Below, in pieces: positions 9,679 through 20,181 of a DNA stretch of 59,783 nt (within the stretch, counting starts at the first letter, position 1; each line of letters starts with the position of its first letter). The translations under genes were made by a program, and so were the position numbers. Source of the stretch: Zygnema cylindricum (taxonomy: Eukaryota > Streptophyta > Zygnematophyceae > Zygnematales > Zygnemataceae); NCBI GenBank assembly GCA_037447655.1, contig JBBHKE010002087.1:251753-311535 (forward strand). Reading direction: 5' to 3'. The notes under the pieces were generated by a model. That model did not search any database. It was not told the origin of the DNA and saw only the letters and a list, made by a program, of their open reading frames with translations.

Positions 9679-10440
9679 TCAAAGGTTGACTTCGGCTAAA
9701 CGTTCCATGAAAAAATCATATGCCAACATGACTTGTTCTCTGGGCCCAATGATGTTTGTATCATATGCGACCGAAGGGAAAAGGCAACAAGGGAAGGCAG
9801 TTGCGGAGGCACGAAGGGCATGGTAATGGGCGAGGGCGAACAAAGGTCTGCCGAGAGGGTCCCGTTGGCGAGTGCTAGTCGCAGAGGAGAGAGGAATGAG
9901 ATCACCATCGGCCGAGAAACAAAGGTTGCTTGACAAAGAATAGAAATCCCTCACAAATGGGAATAATTGGACAATCAGAGATGGAGCCGCCATAAGCTCT
10001 GAAAAAATCACGTTCCGATCCACCATATTTAAGGCATTGGAAACGTCGACCTGGAGGACCAACCAATCCGGATGTACATCCAGCAAAGCCCGAATCCTGT
10101 GGACCAAGACCTCACAACCCCCTCTCGTGGCCACTCCAAAGTGATGAGGAGAGAAATAATCACGGAAAGCTGGTTGGAGCTGGAGACATATCACACGAGC
10201 CACCAATCTATATAAAACCTCTACCACGGCGATCGGGCGGATCCCACCATTAGGCTTGGCGACTGCCACAAGGCGGGACGCCGTGAGAAGATCACAAATC
10301 CGAGGGGGAACATCCCCACTATTAATAAAAAAACATACGCGAAAAAACACATCGAACCCCCGGGCACTCGATTCGGGGGGCAAAACATCGCGAAACAACT
10401 CATACATTGTGCCCGAGGGCCCCCCCGCTAAAAGGTGAGG
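9679..10440 (-). pseudogene. LINE reverse transcriptase, catalytic AYD
   Basis: The frame from about 10438 shows the fingers and palm of a non-LTR RT: AGGPSGTMYELFRDVLP, LLTASRLVAVAKPNGGIRPI, YRLVARVICLQLQPAF, and motif A LQVDVSNALNMVDR. Motif B is STRQRDPLGRPLFALAHY, where relatives have GTRQGDPLGG. Motif C reads SVAYDTNIIGP, so the usual ADD box is AYD and one catalytic aspartate is lost. The domain would copy the LINE RNA at a nicked target. Intact frame of 242 codons but inactive by sequence. Confidence 0.9.
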
Positions 10441-11264
10441 AGAAGAGCTAAGAGCCTTAATGAAAACCTCGCGATCTAAAGTAAAACTCTCAGAAAGCTT
10501 AAACGCGTGGATGGAAGGGGGTAAAGGGGAAGGTGCAAGGGGGTGGAGAGCTCGAAGGACCTCAATAGTGGAAGAAGATCCGGGGGCAAGGGTGAATGGT
10601 TATAGGGCCTGAACCGCTCGAGAAAGCTCACCAACACGGCCTAAGTGTATTGCTCGACGATAAGAGGTCGGGATATCTGATGGCTTAGGTGGCCGACGTA
10701 GTATGAAAGAGGTGCTGGATACCCGATCCTCATGCTCGGCGTGGAGGGCATTCTAGTCACCATGAAGGAATCGGCGACAACGCGCCATATTTTCTCTAGC
10801 CCCATTGCCCCCTCCACGACCAAGAAGGACTAGCGCCAATATAGAGAACATAAAAAAAGGTGTCAAGGAGCAATGTCTGTCGGGTTTGAAGAAATGTGGG
10901 ACAAGGGGAGATGGAGGGCATCTTGTACTATTATCCTAACTGCCATAGGAATACGGGTGTACAATCGGGGGCAAGGGGCTCCCAAATCGTAGGCCCTCAA
11001 AACATCTAACTCACGGACGAAATTCAAATCCTCGTTAGTGGGGCTGGAGGGGAGTGTGATCGACTACGATTCAGGAGAGGTGATAGACAAAGGACCACCC
11101 AGGGTTATACAATGTCGACAACTCCGTGTATGAAGGGCAATACCGGCTCCAGCGGCAAAAAGGTTGTAGCACCCAGAACATTCCAAACGCCTAGAAGGTT
11201 TACGAGGTTTGGGTGGAGGTGGGGGAGGGAGAACGGAATAAGAAGGGCTTCCGGTCATGGTCAA
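10441..11264 (-). pseudogene. LINE N-terminus with zinc finger
   Basis: The minus frame from 11264 reads MTMTGSPSYSVLPPPPPPKP, then RRLECSGCYNLFAAGAGIAL and HTRSCRHC. The C-x2-C...H-x3-C arrangement is a putative N-terminal DNA-binding zinc finger as in R2-like LINEs. Downstream pieces in shifting frames (GELSRAVQAL-like, LRALHPLAPSP, REVFIKALSSSPHL) lead into the RT. Several frameshifts and stops are present. Confidence 0.65.
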
Positions 11265-11394
11265 TAAGTCAAAGAAGCCATGGGAAATGGGAGGGTGAGA
11301 GGAAGAGAAAACGTGGGAGAGGAAAAGAAACCATGTGGGATGGATGGGGAAATTGGTAGTGGGCCATAATATAACATAAAGTTTGATGTTGAAA

Positions 11395-11470
11395 AAAAAG
11401 GGGGGGGGGGGAGAGGGTGGAGGGGGGAGGGGAGGGGAGGGAGGGGGGGGGGGGGAGGGGGAAGTAGAGG
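11395..11470 (+). repeat. G-rich tract upstream of the LINE
   Basis: Runs of four to twelve G separated by single A or T, with further G runs at 11505-11520 and 11675-11690. On the plus strand it could form G-quadruplexes; on the LINE strand it is C-rich 5' UTR-like sequence. Confidence 0.8.
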
Positions 11471-11769
11471 AATCTAAGTATCAATTTTGGGTGTGGAAGG
11501 GGTATAAGGGAGGGGGGGACGGAGGAGAGGGTAAATAAATGTTTGTTGGATGTTTTTTATTTTTTATTTTTTTTTCCGAGTGATTGTGTATGTGTATGTG
11601 TGTGCGCGTTGTGTGCGTATGATTTTTGGAACTCATTATATGGTGGGACGGGGAGTCAAAAGATGCATAGGGAAGGGGGGGGGGGGGGGGTCTATTAATG
11701 ACCTAGGGGGGTCACACCTGTGGTTTCGCTAATGCGCGTGCGGTTGGCAGCAGCCGCAAGCCAGTTCAT

Positions 11770-12001
11770 AGGTAGACGATTACGGGGAGTAGATCGTGTC
11801 GCGCAGTGAAGGAAGAAAAGACGACATAGCGTAGATCCAGAGGTAGACGATTACGGGGAGTGGATCCTATCGCGTACTGAAGGAGGAAAAGACGACATAG
11901 CGTAGATCCAGAGGTAGACGACTACGGGGAGTAGATCGTGTCGCGTAGTGAAGGAGGAAAAGACAACATAGCGTAGATCTAGAGGTAGACGATTGCATGG
12001 A
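11770..12001. repeat. 71-bp tandem repeat, 3.3 copies
   Basis: Units start at 11770, 11841 and 11912, with a partial unit at 11983. Each begins AGGTAGACGATTACGGGGAG (variants ACTACGG, ATTGCAT). Identity is high, so the array is younger than most surrounding sequence. Placed just 5' of the LINE, it may be LINE 5' UTR monomers. Confidence 0.9.
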
Positions 12002-12279
12002 GTTATTACTAAAAGTTTTAGTAAGTACTAATTACCAAAAATTATTAAATCGTCATTTCTCATCTTGCTTTCAATAGTCAACTCTTGTACGGATGCCGTA
12101 TTGTACTATTGATATTTCCTTATATCCACAAAATTACCAAAACAGGAGAAGAATTTAATGGATTTTGGAACAGAAGTCATAGACCAAAAAGTGCAAGACT
12201 TATGTTTGGTAACCCCGTAACTTCAACATATTATACGTGGAAGACAATTATAATAGACATGTAATACACATATAAATAC

Positions 12280-12493
12280 TACACCGTGTATCGCTATTAG
12301 TATTAACAATTTTTTCGCCACTTAAAATATCAATTCTCTGTACACACTTCTTCGAATGGAGACCGCCAAGTGAAAGCTGAGAATCTTACCTTTCAATCGC
12401 AACGGTCAGATCTACAATCCGACATGTGTGTACGGAGAAAATTTGTTTTGAGCGGCGAAAAAAACATTAACACTAATAGCGATACACGGTGTA
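12280..12493. mobile_element. Inverted-repeat element, family A
   Basis: Ends TACACCGTGTATCGCTATTA and its complement ...ACACGGTGTA. The inverted repeat continues inward through TTCGCC-CTTAAAA and CCGTACACAC. No coding capacity. Other copies lie at 16,219-16,421 and 17,607-17,827. Confidence 0.85.
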
Positions 12494-12949
12494 GTGTCGT
12501 ATATCGGTGGGGTTTTGCCGATAACCGATATGTCCCTTTTTTTAGCCTACCGATAATCGATATATTGGCACGATATATTGGTACCGATGTTGTCCCGACG
12601 AAAAACCAATAATATCGGTAGTTTGTTGTGATATCATAGGTACCAATAACTATTGGTAATTATTTTACGGTTTTCCGCAAAGCTATACGGATAGTTGTCC
12701 GTACTAAACTCCAGTTGTACAGAGTATGGAACAGATTGTCATATGTGGCATGCCACGCTATATACAGTCAAAAATATAATACAATATATAATAAAGTACT
12801 ATTCTATAGCGTACTATATTTTTTCTTCTTATCGCCCATAAGGAATTTGGTGGTCTCGGAGCGATATATCGGGACCCCTCACTGTTCGATAACCAATAAC
12901 TATCTGTATTGGTTTGTCACGATAAGTTGCTTGCCGATACACAACTGTA
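12492..12949. mobile_element. hAT-related non-autonomous element
   Basis: Begins TAGTGTCGTATATCGGTG and ends with GCCGATACACAACTGTA, close to the ends of the 38,169 element. Both sides carry CGATATATTGG-type subterminal motifs. No clear 8-bp duplication; it abuts the family A element. Confidence 0.65.
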
Positions 12950-14092
12950 CTAAATATAGATGCGATGCGCATATATTGCATGTATGTAATACATGTATAT
13001 AAAAAATAATACTTTTCTGCGTTATATAATAATATAATATAATATATAATATAATACTGCGTTACACATGTAATACACATATACACGTAATAAGAATAAA
13101 AAATACAATACGAGATACAACGATCTCACACGTTTAAGCACTTTTGATCTATGAGACACTTAAGGTGACCTTCGATTTTTAATACTAATTAGTATGTGAG
13201 AACAAATTGGAGGATGTCACGTAGCTGTTTAAAATATTACATTTAAACGGTTTTTTATATCTGTCTCCCGTCATAACCGACAAAATTTATGGAAGGTCTT
13301 GATTTTAGCAATTGTTATAACCACAATCTTGTGGTGGTAATCGCCACCGAAACTGAAGTGTCTCCTAAAAAAATCGCACTCACCTTACTGCTTTTTCGTA
13401 CGGCTCAAATCTTTTCTTGAAAATTTGTACGGAAAAAGAGAAGAAGTTTCCTGCGAAGTTTACACGAGTTATATATAATCTCGAAAACGATAAAAAGGAT
13501 TTCGTTCACTTTTTGCTCCTGTGGTCCACTTTTGTGTCGGTGGAATAGAATCTAAAAACGTACGATTACATTGCATAATATTCTGTACGATTACGTAAAC
13601 TCAAAACAGCCTGGCAGATTCTGCCACGTTTAGGTTCACGATTTGAAGATAATCATTTAAGATTCTCTCTGTCGCGAAAAATCAATGTACGGAGAGGACC
13701 AGGAGCCGTTCTGACATTTTTTGTCTCATTCACTTTAATGTTCGATATCGACCGGTACGTTATATACTGTAACCACGTGTAGTACATTCACATGTAGATT
13801 TCTGGTAAGGTTCTGGCATCCGTACAACTTTACATGGCAGGCATCAAAAGTAAAACGTAAGCGTCGGCCATCCGTACAACCAATTATTGTGATTTTTTTT
13901 TTATTCTTTTTTTAATGTTCCCCGAAGTTTCCCCGAAGGGAACCTTCCGAGATTATCTTCTTTGGCAGTTAGCGCCAAAATTCTGGGAGTGTCGGTTCCC
14001 AGAAACCGTACGGACGTACCTTTTTCCGATGACCAGAATTTCGGGCATCCAAGTTCAATTAGGATTTTTAATTTTTAAGGATTTTTACTAAA
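12950..14092. other. AT-rich intergenic stretch, nothing recognised
   Basis: No open frame of note, no RNA gene and no terminal repeats seen. It contains scattered CGTAC words and an ATATAATATA cluster near 13,020-13,060. Confidence 0.6.
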
Positions 14093-14180
14093 TGTTGGGT
14101 ATCGGGTAAAAATATATCGCGATAAATTCGATTGTCGATATATCGATTATCGATCGGCCAAAGGCCTCGATATGGTACGG
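14093..14180 (+). mobile_element. hAT terminal remnant
   Basis: TGTTGGGTATCGGGTA followed by ATATATCGCGATAA and CGATATATCGATTATCG. It matches the right terminus of the autonomous hAT at 34,198 in reverse. The partner end was not found with confidence. Confidence 0.55.
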
Positions 14181-14368
14181 AAATCCATACGGAAATCCGT
14201 ACGAAAAAGGAAAAAAAAAAACGTACGTTTGTTTTCGTTTAGGGTTTTGAAGGGTTTAGAGTTGTGTTGGAGCTTCTTGCCAATATTCAATATGTGCTTT
14301 ATTTTGACCGTCGATATCCTATATAATATTCCTCTATATCAAAAAATATAATATCGATAAATATCTCA

Positions 14369-14373
<5 letters not shown>

Positions 14374-14408
<35 letters not shown>
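14374..14408. repeat. (AT)n microsatellite
   Basis: About 15 AT units within ATAAATATAT...ATAAATAAAT. Confidence 0.95.
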
Positions 14409-14412
<4 letters not shown>

Positions 14413-14671
14413 CCATGAGAACACTATGAGTTCTATATTCCATCATTGATACATGGTCTGTGGTCACGCCACTGAAAGTTCCAAGTATGCTTGCCCAGGG
14501 AGTGGAGGGAGGAGAGGGAGAGGGAGAAGGAGGGAGGAGAGAAATTCCATCCCCGCTTCCGTCTGGGACAATTTAAGTAATGAACTGTGAGACACTTGGC
14601 CACCTCCCACCAAAAATATCGGCGATATTTTTTGTCGGTCATGGAGCAATATACCGCGGGTGACAATGTCA

Positions 14672-15384
14672 GGGTTAACTTCCATTAGAGGAAAAGTGGG
14701 GTTGTTTTGGACGCCGTACAATTTCGTACAGATTCATACCATTTTTTTTTGTCAAGAAGAAACATGACGAAACATGTTAACTGGATGGCTCCAATATTAT
14801 TGGTGTAAGTATCGACAGTTGGATGTTTCACTTTTTTAGATTCGCAAAGCAATCGCGCACTTCGTCCAGTGTGAAGAGACTCTCCTCGGCGAGGAGAGTT
14901 TCTTCACACTGGTCGCGTTTTATTGGTACACGTGAAAAGTAAAAAAAATATCTACCATGAACAAGCCATGAGAAACGAACATGTCGTACACGCCATGTGC
15001 CTTCCGCCACGGTGTATGCAGGTCGACCGAAATATCCTCGCACGCTTCTTTTGACATCCGCTAACCTTCAAAGTTTGCGGCGCCTTTTTGCCATTCCGTT
15101 TCGAAATTTTGATTTTCAATTTTAAAATTAAAATTTGGTCGCAAAATTGTCGTACGGATCATTAACTACCTCTGCTCGTACAAATATTATGTAAAAAATT
15201 TCAGTTTGAAGAATAATTTTAGATTTTAAGAATCTGAAAACTAACCTATGTGGCGCCAATCATAATTGAGAAACGATGTTCACTGGCACGACATAATGGA
15301 ACGCCGTGCCAGTAAACAATAGAAATAGAGGTCTCAATAGACGTCTCCGCATGTTTACTGGGACCGCCTAACGGAGAACAAGCC
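14672..15384. mobile_element. Inverted-repeat element with central hairpin
   Basis: The left end GGGTTAACTTCCATTAGA and right end ...CCGCCTAACGGAGAACAAGCC (reverse complement starts GGCTTGTTCTCCGTTAGG) are diverged versions of the ends of the 54,251 element. Both share the internal segments CGTGTACCAAT/ATTGGTACACGTG and CTAACCTATGTGGC, and a long palindrome. No protein coding. Confidence 0.6.
14866..14912. repeat. 23-bp-arm perfect-type palindrome
   Basis: CCAGTGTGAAGAGACTCTCC and on to TCG pairs with CGAGGAGAGTTTCTTCACAC and on to TGG. 22 of 23 positions are complementary, the exception being a possible G-T pair. The spacer is one base. A diverged but still pairing hairpin sits at the same relative place at 54,484-54,525. 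Confidence 0.93.
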
Positions 15385-16218
15385 TCAGTCGGATATTTGA
15401 TTTATTGAATATCGGAAATATCGCAAAAAAAAAAACTGGCCGAATCACAGCTCTAATTCTTAGGGTTTTTTACTTTTTAGGTATCGTGTGCCGATTTTTA
15501 GCGATGTTCCTTCTCCTATGCTGAAATATTTTATCCGTCTTTCGCGCCATTTTACTCCAGAACCGTACTAGTATCGTACGGCAGACACGTGTGAGCATGG
15601 AGAATCTCCTTCGTGCTGTTTCTGGCTACCAGAAGCAATTTTTAGAAAACCCTAAAAAAGGTTGTACAGTGGAAGACTTTTAGAACCATTCCCAGTACTC
15701 CACGTGTTAAGAAGTGCACGAGACACGTGTCAGCGATGGGCTGCCGTACATAAATGAATATGCGCCTGCTTGACGGTTTGAACGATAATGAATGCCATTG
15801 AAGTCGGCAGTTTTGTCGTTTTGTGTTTTTACATACTATTTATTTAATGTACCCCTGTTGAATCCTCCATAGCGCTGGATATTAAATGTTAACTCCATTT
15901 TTTATTCGTTTCAATGAGAGGAAAAAATGAGGCGAAAAACACTTTCCACGAGCAAAAGAATCATCAAGTGTTGTCATCACCCGGTTAAAGTTAACATTCG
16001 TTTAAACGGTTAAATGGAATTTAAACGACCATGGAGACGTTTATTGATTTTCGAAAATCTAAACAAATATAATTTAAACGTTTAATTCCAAAAGATCAGG
16101 CGCACAAGACTTTTGACATTTTCTTACAATGAGGAAATGAAACTCAATTTTTATGCTATGTGGATTTCCAAATCCAATGTTCAATGATCAATTTGGAAAT
16201 TGAAAATCCATGAATTTT
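15385..16218. other. Intergenic stretch, nothing recognised
   Basis: AT-rich sequence without credible frames or clear termini. A TTTAAACG motif recurs at 16,000-16,085 (GTTTAAACGG, ATTTAAACGACC, AATTTAAACG). Confidence 0.55.
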
Positions 16219-16421
16219 TCGAGTTAATAATTTTTTCGCCGCTTAAAACATCTTTTCTCCGTACACACTTGTCCGATTTTAAACTTAAGACAGCCAATCG
16301 GAAGCTGAGGACTTACCTTTCAGTCGAAACCGTCAGATCCACAATCCGACATATGTGTACGGAGAAAAGCTGTTTATAGCGACGAAAAAAACATTAGCCC
16401 TAATAGCGATTCGCGGTGTAG
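16219..16421. mobile_element. Inverted-repeat element, family A, left end truncated
   Basis: Starts inside the terminal repeat (TTTTTTCGCCGCTTAAAACA) and runs to AATAGCGATTCGCGGTGTA. The interior, with GCCAATCGGAAGCTGAG and CCGTCAGATCCACAATCCGA, matches 12,280-12,493. Confidence 0.8.
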
Positions 16422-16805
16422 AGTCGTATTTTTTGCATGCGGCATCGATGATGATATGCCGATTTTTTCAAATCGGATCGCGATTCTTGATACATTTAAA
16501 GATACAGGTGGTAGGCCAATCGGAGGCTTTCAAAAAACGTGAGAGATTTTCCAGGTGTACAATCTGGGTCTGTAAGAGTGGTGAGATATCCTCCGGGTAA
16601 GATTTTATGGATTTATGATTTTGAGATTTTGTGGATTTTGGAGGAATTGCAATCCACCCTGTCCTAAGTCGCATGCACCACACGTGTGGAAGAAGGGGTG
16701 TGCCCATGTGTCAAAGTAACGGTTTTGTTTTTGTCGTTTTCGTGCAAGATTTGAATCTGCCACGAGAAAATCTTTTGCCGTGCGTACATTCTGTAAAAGT
16801 CATTG

Positions 16806-16965
16806 TGTAATTATATATAGATAATTGTACACATCTATATATAGACAGATATAGATATATGTATAGACACGCATATATATAAGTTTAAATATATGTGTAA
16901 TTTAAATCTATCTATATAAATTAAACATATATGTGTACAGTATATGTATATATATGCATCATTTT
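16806..16965. repeat. ATATATAG-rich simple sequence
   Basis: Degenerate TATATAGA/TATATGT repeats; no other signal. Confidence 0.8.
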
Positions 16966-17439
16966 TGACTCGCAAATTGGCCCAAAAATTTACACCATAA
17001 TGTTCTTTCCATAAGTATTTTATATTTTTTTGACATGGCCACGTGGCGAATTATAAATGGTCAAAAGTCTGACCCTCTTCATGCAGTCGATCCATAAATT
17101 TTGTCGTTTTGGAAAACGACCGTTTTCGACCGCAAATTGGCCCAATGGAGCCAAAACCCTTAGGGCCCATTGGGCCCAAAAAGTAGATGGCCAAGTTCAT
17201 AACTTCAGCCACCTGTATTTCGCCGCGTGGCAAATACTAACACGGCGAATAAAAAGCACTAAACGACAAAAGTATGTGGAAAAACTCGTTTTCCGGTTCT
17301 TTCACGCGTCTCAGTTTGTTTTTTAGCATAAAATCAAAAATTAGGCGAATCAAATATCATTATTTGACGGCTCAAAGAGTTAGGTGTTACACTACAAGAC
17401 AAAAATCTAAAAGTTTTTACCAAGCTTCCACAAAATTGT

Positions 17440-18086
17440 CCTCAGCGATTGGTTTTGGATCTCCAGCGACAAAGGCTGACAGTTTTGGAACCCTAGAGAC
17501 TTTTAAACGCCTCTGATTGGACGCGTGGATGGCTTTGTACTTCAGCAGCCGCTCAAAAGAGCTTGTCTCAAATGCTTCTCATTGGTCCCCGGAAGGCTTT
17601 GTACTGTACACCGTGTATCGCTATTAGGGTTAATGTTTTTTTCGCCACTTAAAACATCTTTTCTCCGTACACACCTGTCCGATTTTCACATGGAGACCGC
17701 CAATCGGAAGGTGTGAATCTTAACTTTCAATCGCAACCGTCAGATTCGTAATCGGACAAATGTGTACGGAGAAAAGATGTTTTAAGTGGCGAAAAAAACA
17801 TTACCACTAATAGCAGTACACAGTGTACTGTACTGTCTTCTCTAGCCGTCAATTTACTGACGCATGTCTTGAATGCGTCTTCATTGGTCCGTACATTGTC
17901 CGAATAAAAATTGTCCGTACATAGCCACCAAATTGTTGGGCGAATGGAGGAACACGTCAGCAATTCCTTCTGATTGGCCCCTCAAATGTAATTGTACTTC
18001 TGTATCTTTTATTTTTTTTTCGTATCGACGATTATGTCAGGAACGCCTGTGATTGATCCCGCAAATGAATTGTCCTTACAAAGCCA
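17440..18086. repeat. Degenerate tandem blocks with ATTGG motif
   Basis: Repeated blocks read AACGCCTCTGATTGGACGC, AATGCTTCTCATTGGTCCC, AATGCGTCTTCATTGGTCCG, GCAATTCCTTCTGATTGGCC and AACGCCTGTGATTGATCCC. Each is followed by CAAATG or GTAC. Spacing is roughly 65-110 bp, with a family A element inserted at 17,607. Ancient tandem array. Confidence 0.6.
17607..17827. mobile_element. Inverted-repeat element, family A, best preserved
   Basis: 221 bp from TACACCGTGTATCGCTATTA to TAATAGCAGTACACAGTGTA. Arms of about 65 bp include TTTTTTTCGCCACTTAAAAC and its complement. GTACTG/CTGTACTG flanks make the target duplication ambiguous. Confidence 0.88.
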
Positions 18087-18624
18087 AAAGCCAATCGTTA
18101 TTAGCGTGTAAGTATTTTTAGCGTATAAAAATATATACCGTGGTGTACGCTATTTAAGAATTTGAAAATTTTGGACAAAATAATACATTCTAATTGTTTG
18201 GTTATGGTAATTTGGATCTTTGAAAAAAAAAATGTCGGTCGCAAACATGCTTACACTAATATAGGTCTCCGTACAAAATCTGACAAATCGTACACAAATC
18301 GTACATTCACACTGTCGAAACGCGGCTGTCGGACGAATATGTGCGAGCGGGATTTTTTACGACCTGGTTTTTTTTCCTTTTTAGAACGCACATTCTCATG
18401 CGTCCGCGGTTACTAAAACTAATTTATTGTACTTTTTAACTTAAAAAGGTACATTTATGTACGTTCTGACACTGACCGCACACCACTCTATTTAAGAGAC
18501 AACGTAATGAAAATAGCCCTAAATAGAATAAAGAAAAAAATAGAATGAACTACACTAATTTAGAATAATAAAAAAAAAGCGGGGCGAATTAGCGTACACA
18601 ACGCTAATAACGATTGACGGTGTA
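18087..18624. mobile_element. Inverted-repeat element, family B
   Basis: The left end has GCCAATCGTTATTAGCGTGT and the right end has GCTAATAACGATTGACGGTG followed by TA. The interior GTACGCTATTTAAGAATTTG, reversed, is also present at 37,890-37,979. No coding. Confidence 0.75.
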
Positions 18625-18630
18625 CTCTTA

Positions 18631-19407
18631 GGGTAACCTTCCATCAAGCAAAAAGTGGGGTTATTTACTGGAGAAAGTACCTTGCCGTACTAAGCCGTAC
18701 GTTTTTTTTTTTTTTTTTAACAAATGATGTTTACTAAAAAGTCGTTGAGATTCTCCAGACTTCTTGGCGAAATTTACCACCGTTCGATTTTCAATTTTCG
18801 ACGCAAACGTCCCTTGTTTCCAATACCTGGCTAGTCTCCTCCGACTGTCCTCAGGAGGACACTTAGCGCTTACTTGACGTGTGTATTGGTCCACTTGTAA
18901 AGTCAACGTCGATCCATGACGGACGTGAAGTTTTAAAGTTACATGTGGCAAATGGCTTGTACCTTCTGACATCAAAGCCACCCTGTTCGACGACAAAAAA
19001 AACTTGGTTGTAGGACATCGCGCCACCTTCATAAATGTGCGATACAACGATAATACATTCACGTACAAATAGTACATTCTTGGACATTTGTACAAATTTC
19101 AATTTCGCAACGGTTTTCGTGGCCGTTGGTACGATAACAACCCTAAGAACGTTCAGATTGTACATTAGCGTGACGCTACTAGATATTTTAATCGGCGTCT
19201 ACGCGTACACATATGCAGCTGCGCGTACACATATGCAGCTACGATTTTGTCCTTTTGGAAATGATGATGCTCAACAGGATCCTACGTGGTACCAATCGCA
19301 ATCTAACACCTCATTCACTGGCACGACCTGATGGAAGGGTGTTATAAATATTACTGCCAGTAAACGTGTTCGTACGATTACTGGGAACGCTTGATGGAAG
19401 GTTACCC
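18631..19407. mobile_element. PIF/Harbinger-like element with TTA duplication
   Basis: A perfect 19-bp terminal repeat GGGTAACCTTCCATCAAGC and its complement, flanked by TTA (18,628-18,630 and 19,408-19,410). A 3-bp TTA/TAA duplication and a GG-initial terminus are the PIF/Harbinger pattern. 777 bp, no transposase. A weaker internal hairpin (about 18,833-18,865, AGTCTCCTCC/GGAGGACACT) matches the position of the palindromes in the 14,672 and 54,251 elements. Confidence 0.75.
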
Positions 19408-19472
19408 TTAATGTATTCGTACGATATACGCTTGTGTTTGAAGAAAGAAGACATTTTTCGAAGTCAAAATTA

Positions 19473-20178
19473 GGGCGTGTCCCCATGTAACCGATATTTT
19501 AAAACGTTATTTTGGAATTTAGCGCTGATTTTACGGTATACTTTTCAAAATGTGCCTATGTCAATCATTACTTGCGCGTTCATTATTTTGAATATGTGGC
19601 AGTTGTACACGTCGCCAATACTTGCGACACCTGTAGACGCCAACAAACTGCTGACATTTGTAGACGCCAACGATCTCGGACAAACTGCGGACATTTGTAC
19701 GCCGCAAAGAGCTCCTGACATACTGGGACAATTGTCGACGCCAACTGTCATTTGTTGACGCCCACACGTGAACGACATAAGCAATCGCCTACGTCTGCAA
19801 AATGACATTTGTAGACGCCCACAAGTGGACAACATAAGCAAACGGACAAACAATATTTTTTTCGTGTATTCTCCCAACTGCAAAAAAACAAATGAAAACT
19901 TTTGACGCGTGCAACCCAGGCTTTCTATTCGTCAATAGGGTAGTATTTTGATTAAAAGCAGGTCGCGATTTTATTTCAGTGCAAGTGTGAAGATGAGTTG
20001 GAAGTGGGTCGCGATGATAACACTGCCAAATCGCTGTACCTTTCAAGTTCCAAGATGACGCAAAATGTATTTGAGTTTTTGCCCATTTTTTGTACGGCGT
20101 AATATTTTCAAGTAGGAAGTCCATTTTCTGTGTAAACGACGGGAAAAAACCCTTACTTGAACACATGGGGACACGCCC
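19473..20178. mobile_element. PIF/Harbinger-like element, GGGCGTGTCCCC family
   Basis: A 16-bp perfect terminal repeat GGGCGTGTCCCCATGT with TTA duplications (19,470-19,472 and 20,179-20,181). The interior has repeated GTAGACGCC/GACATTTGTAGACGCC units at 19,620-19,820. Relatives lie at 36,185, 37,353, 41,110, 45,778, 46,721 and 55,430. No transposase seen. Confidence 0.85.
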
Positions 20179-20181
20179 TTA

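Noticed and set aside
9733-9933. Plus-strand frames opposite the LINE (for example 8856-9134 and 9733-9933) as genes.
   Set aside because: They are antisense shadows of the LINE ORF; the minus strand carries the RT motifs.
11395-11470. The G-rich tract as a telomeric repeat.
   Set aside because: No regular TTTAGGG or similar unit; G-run lengths are irregular.
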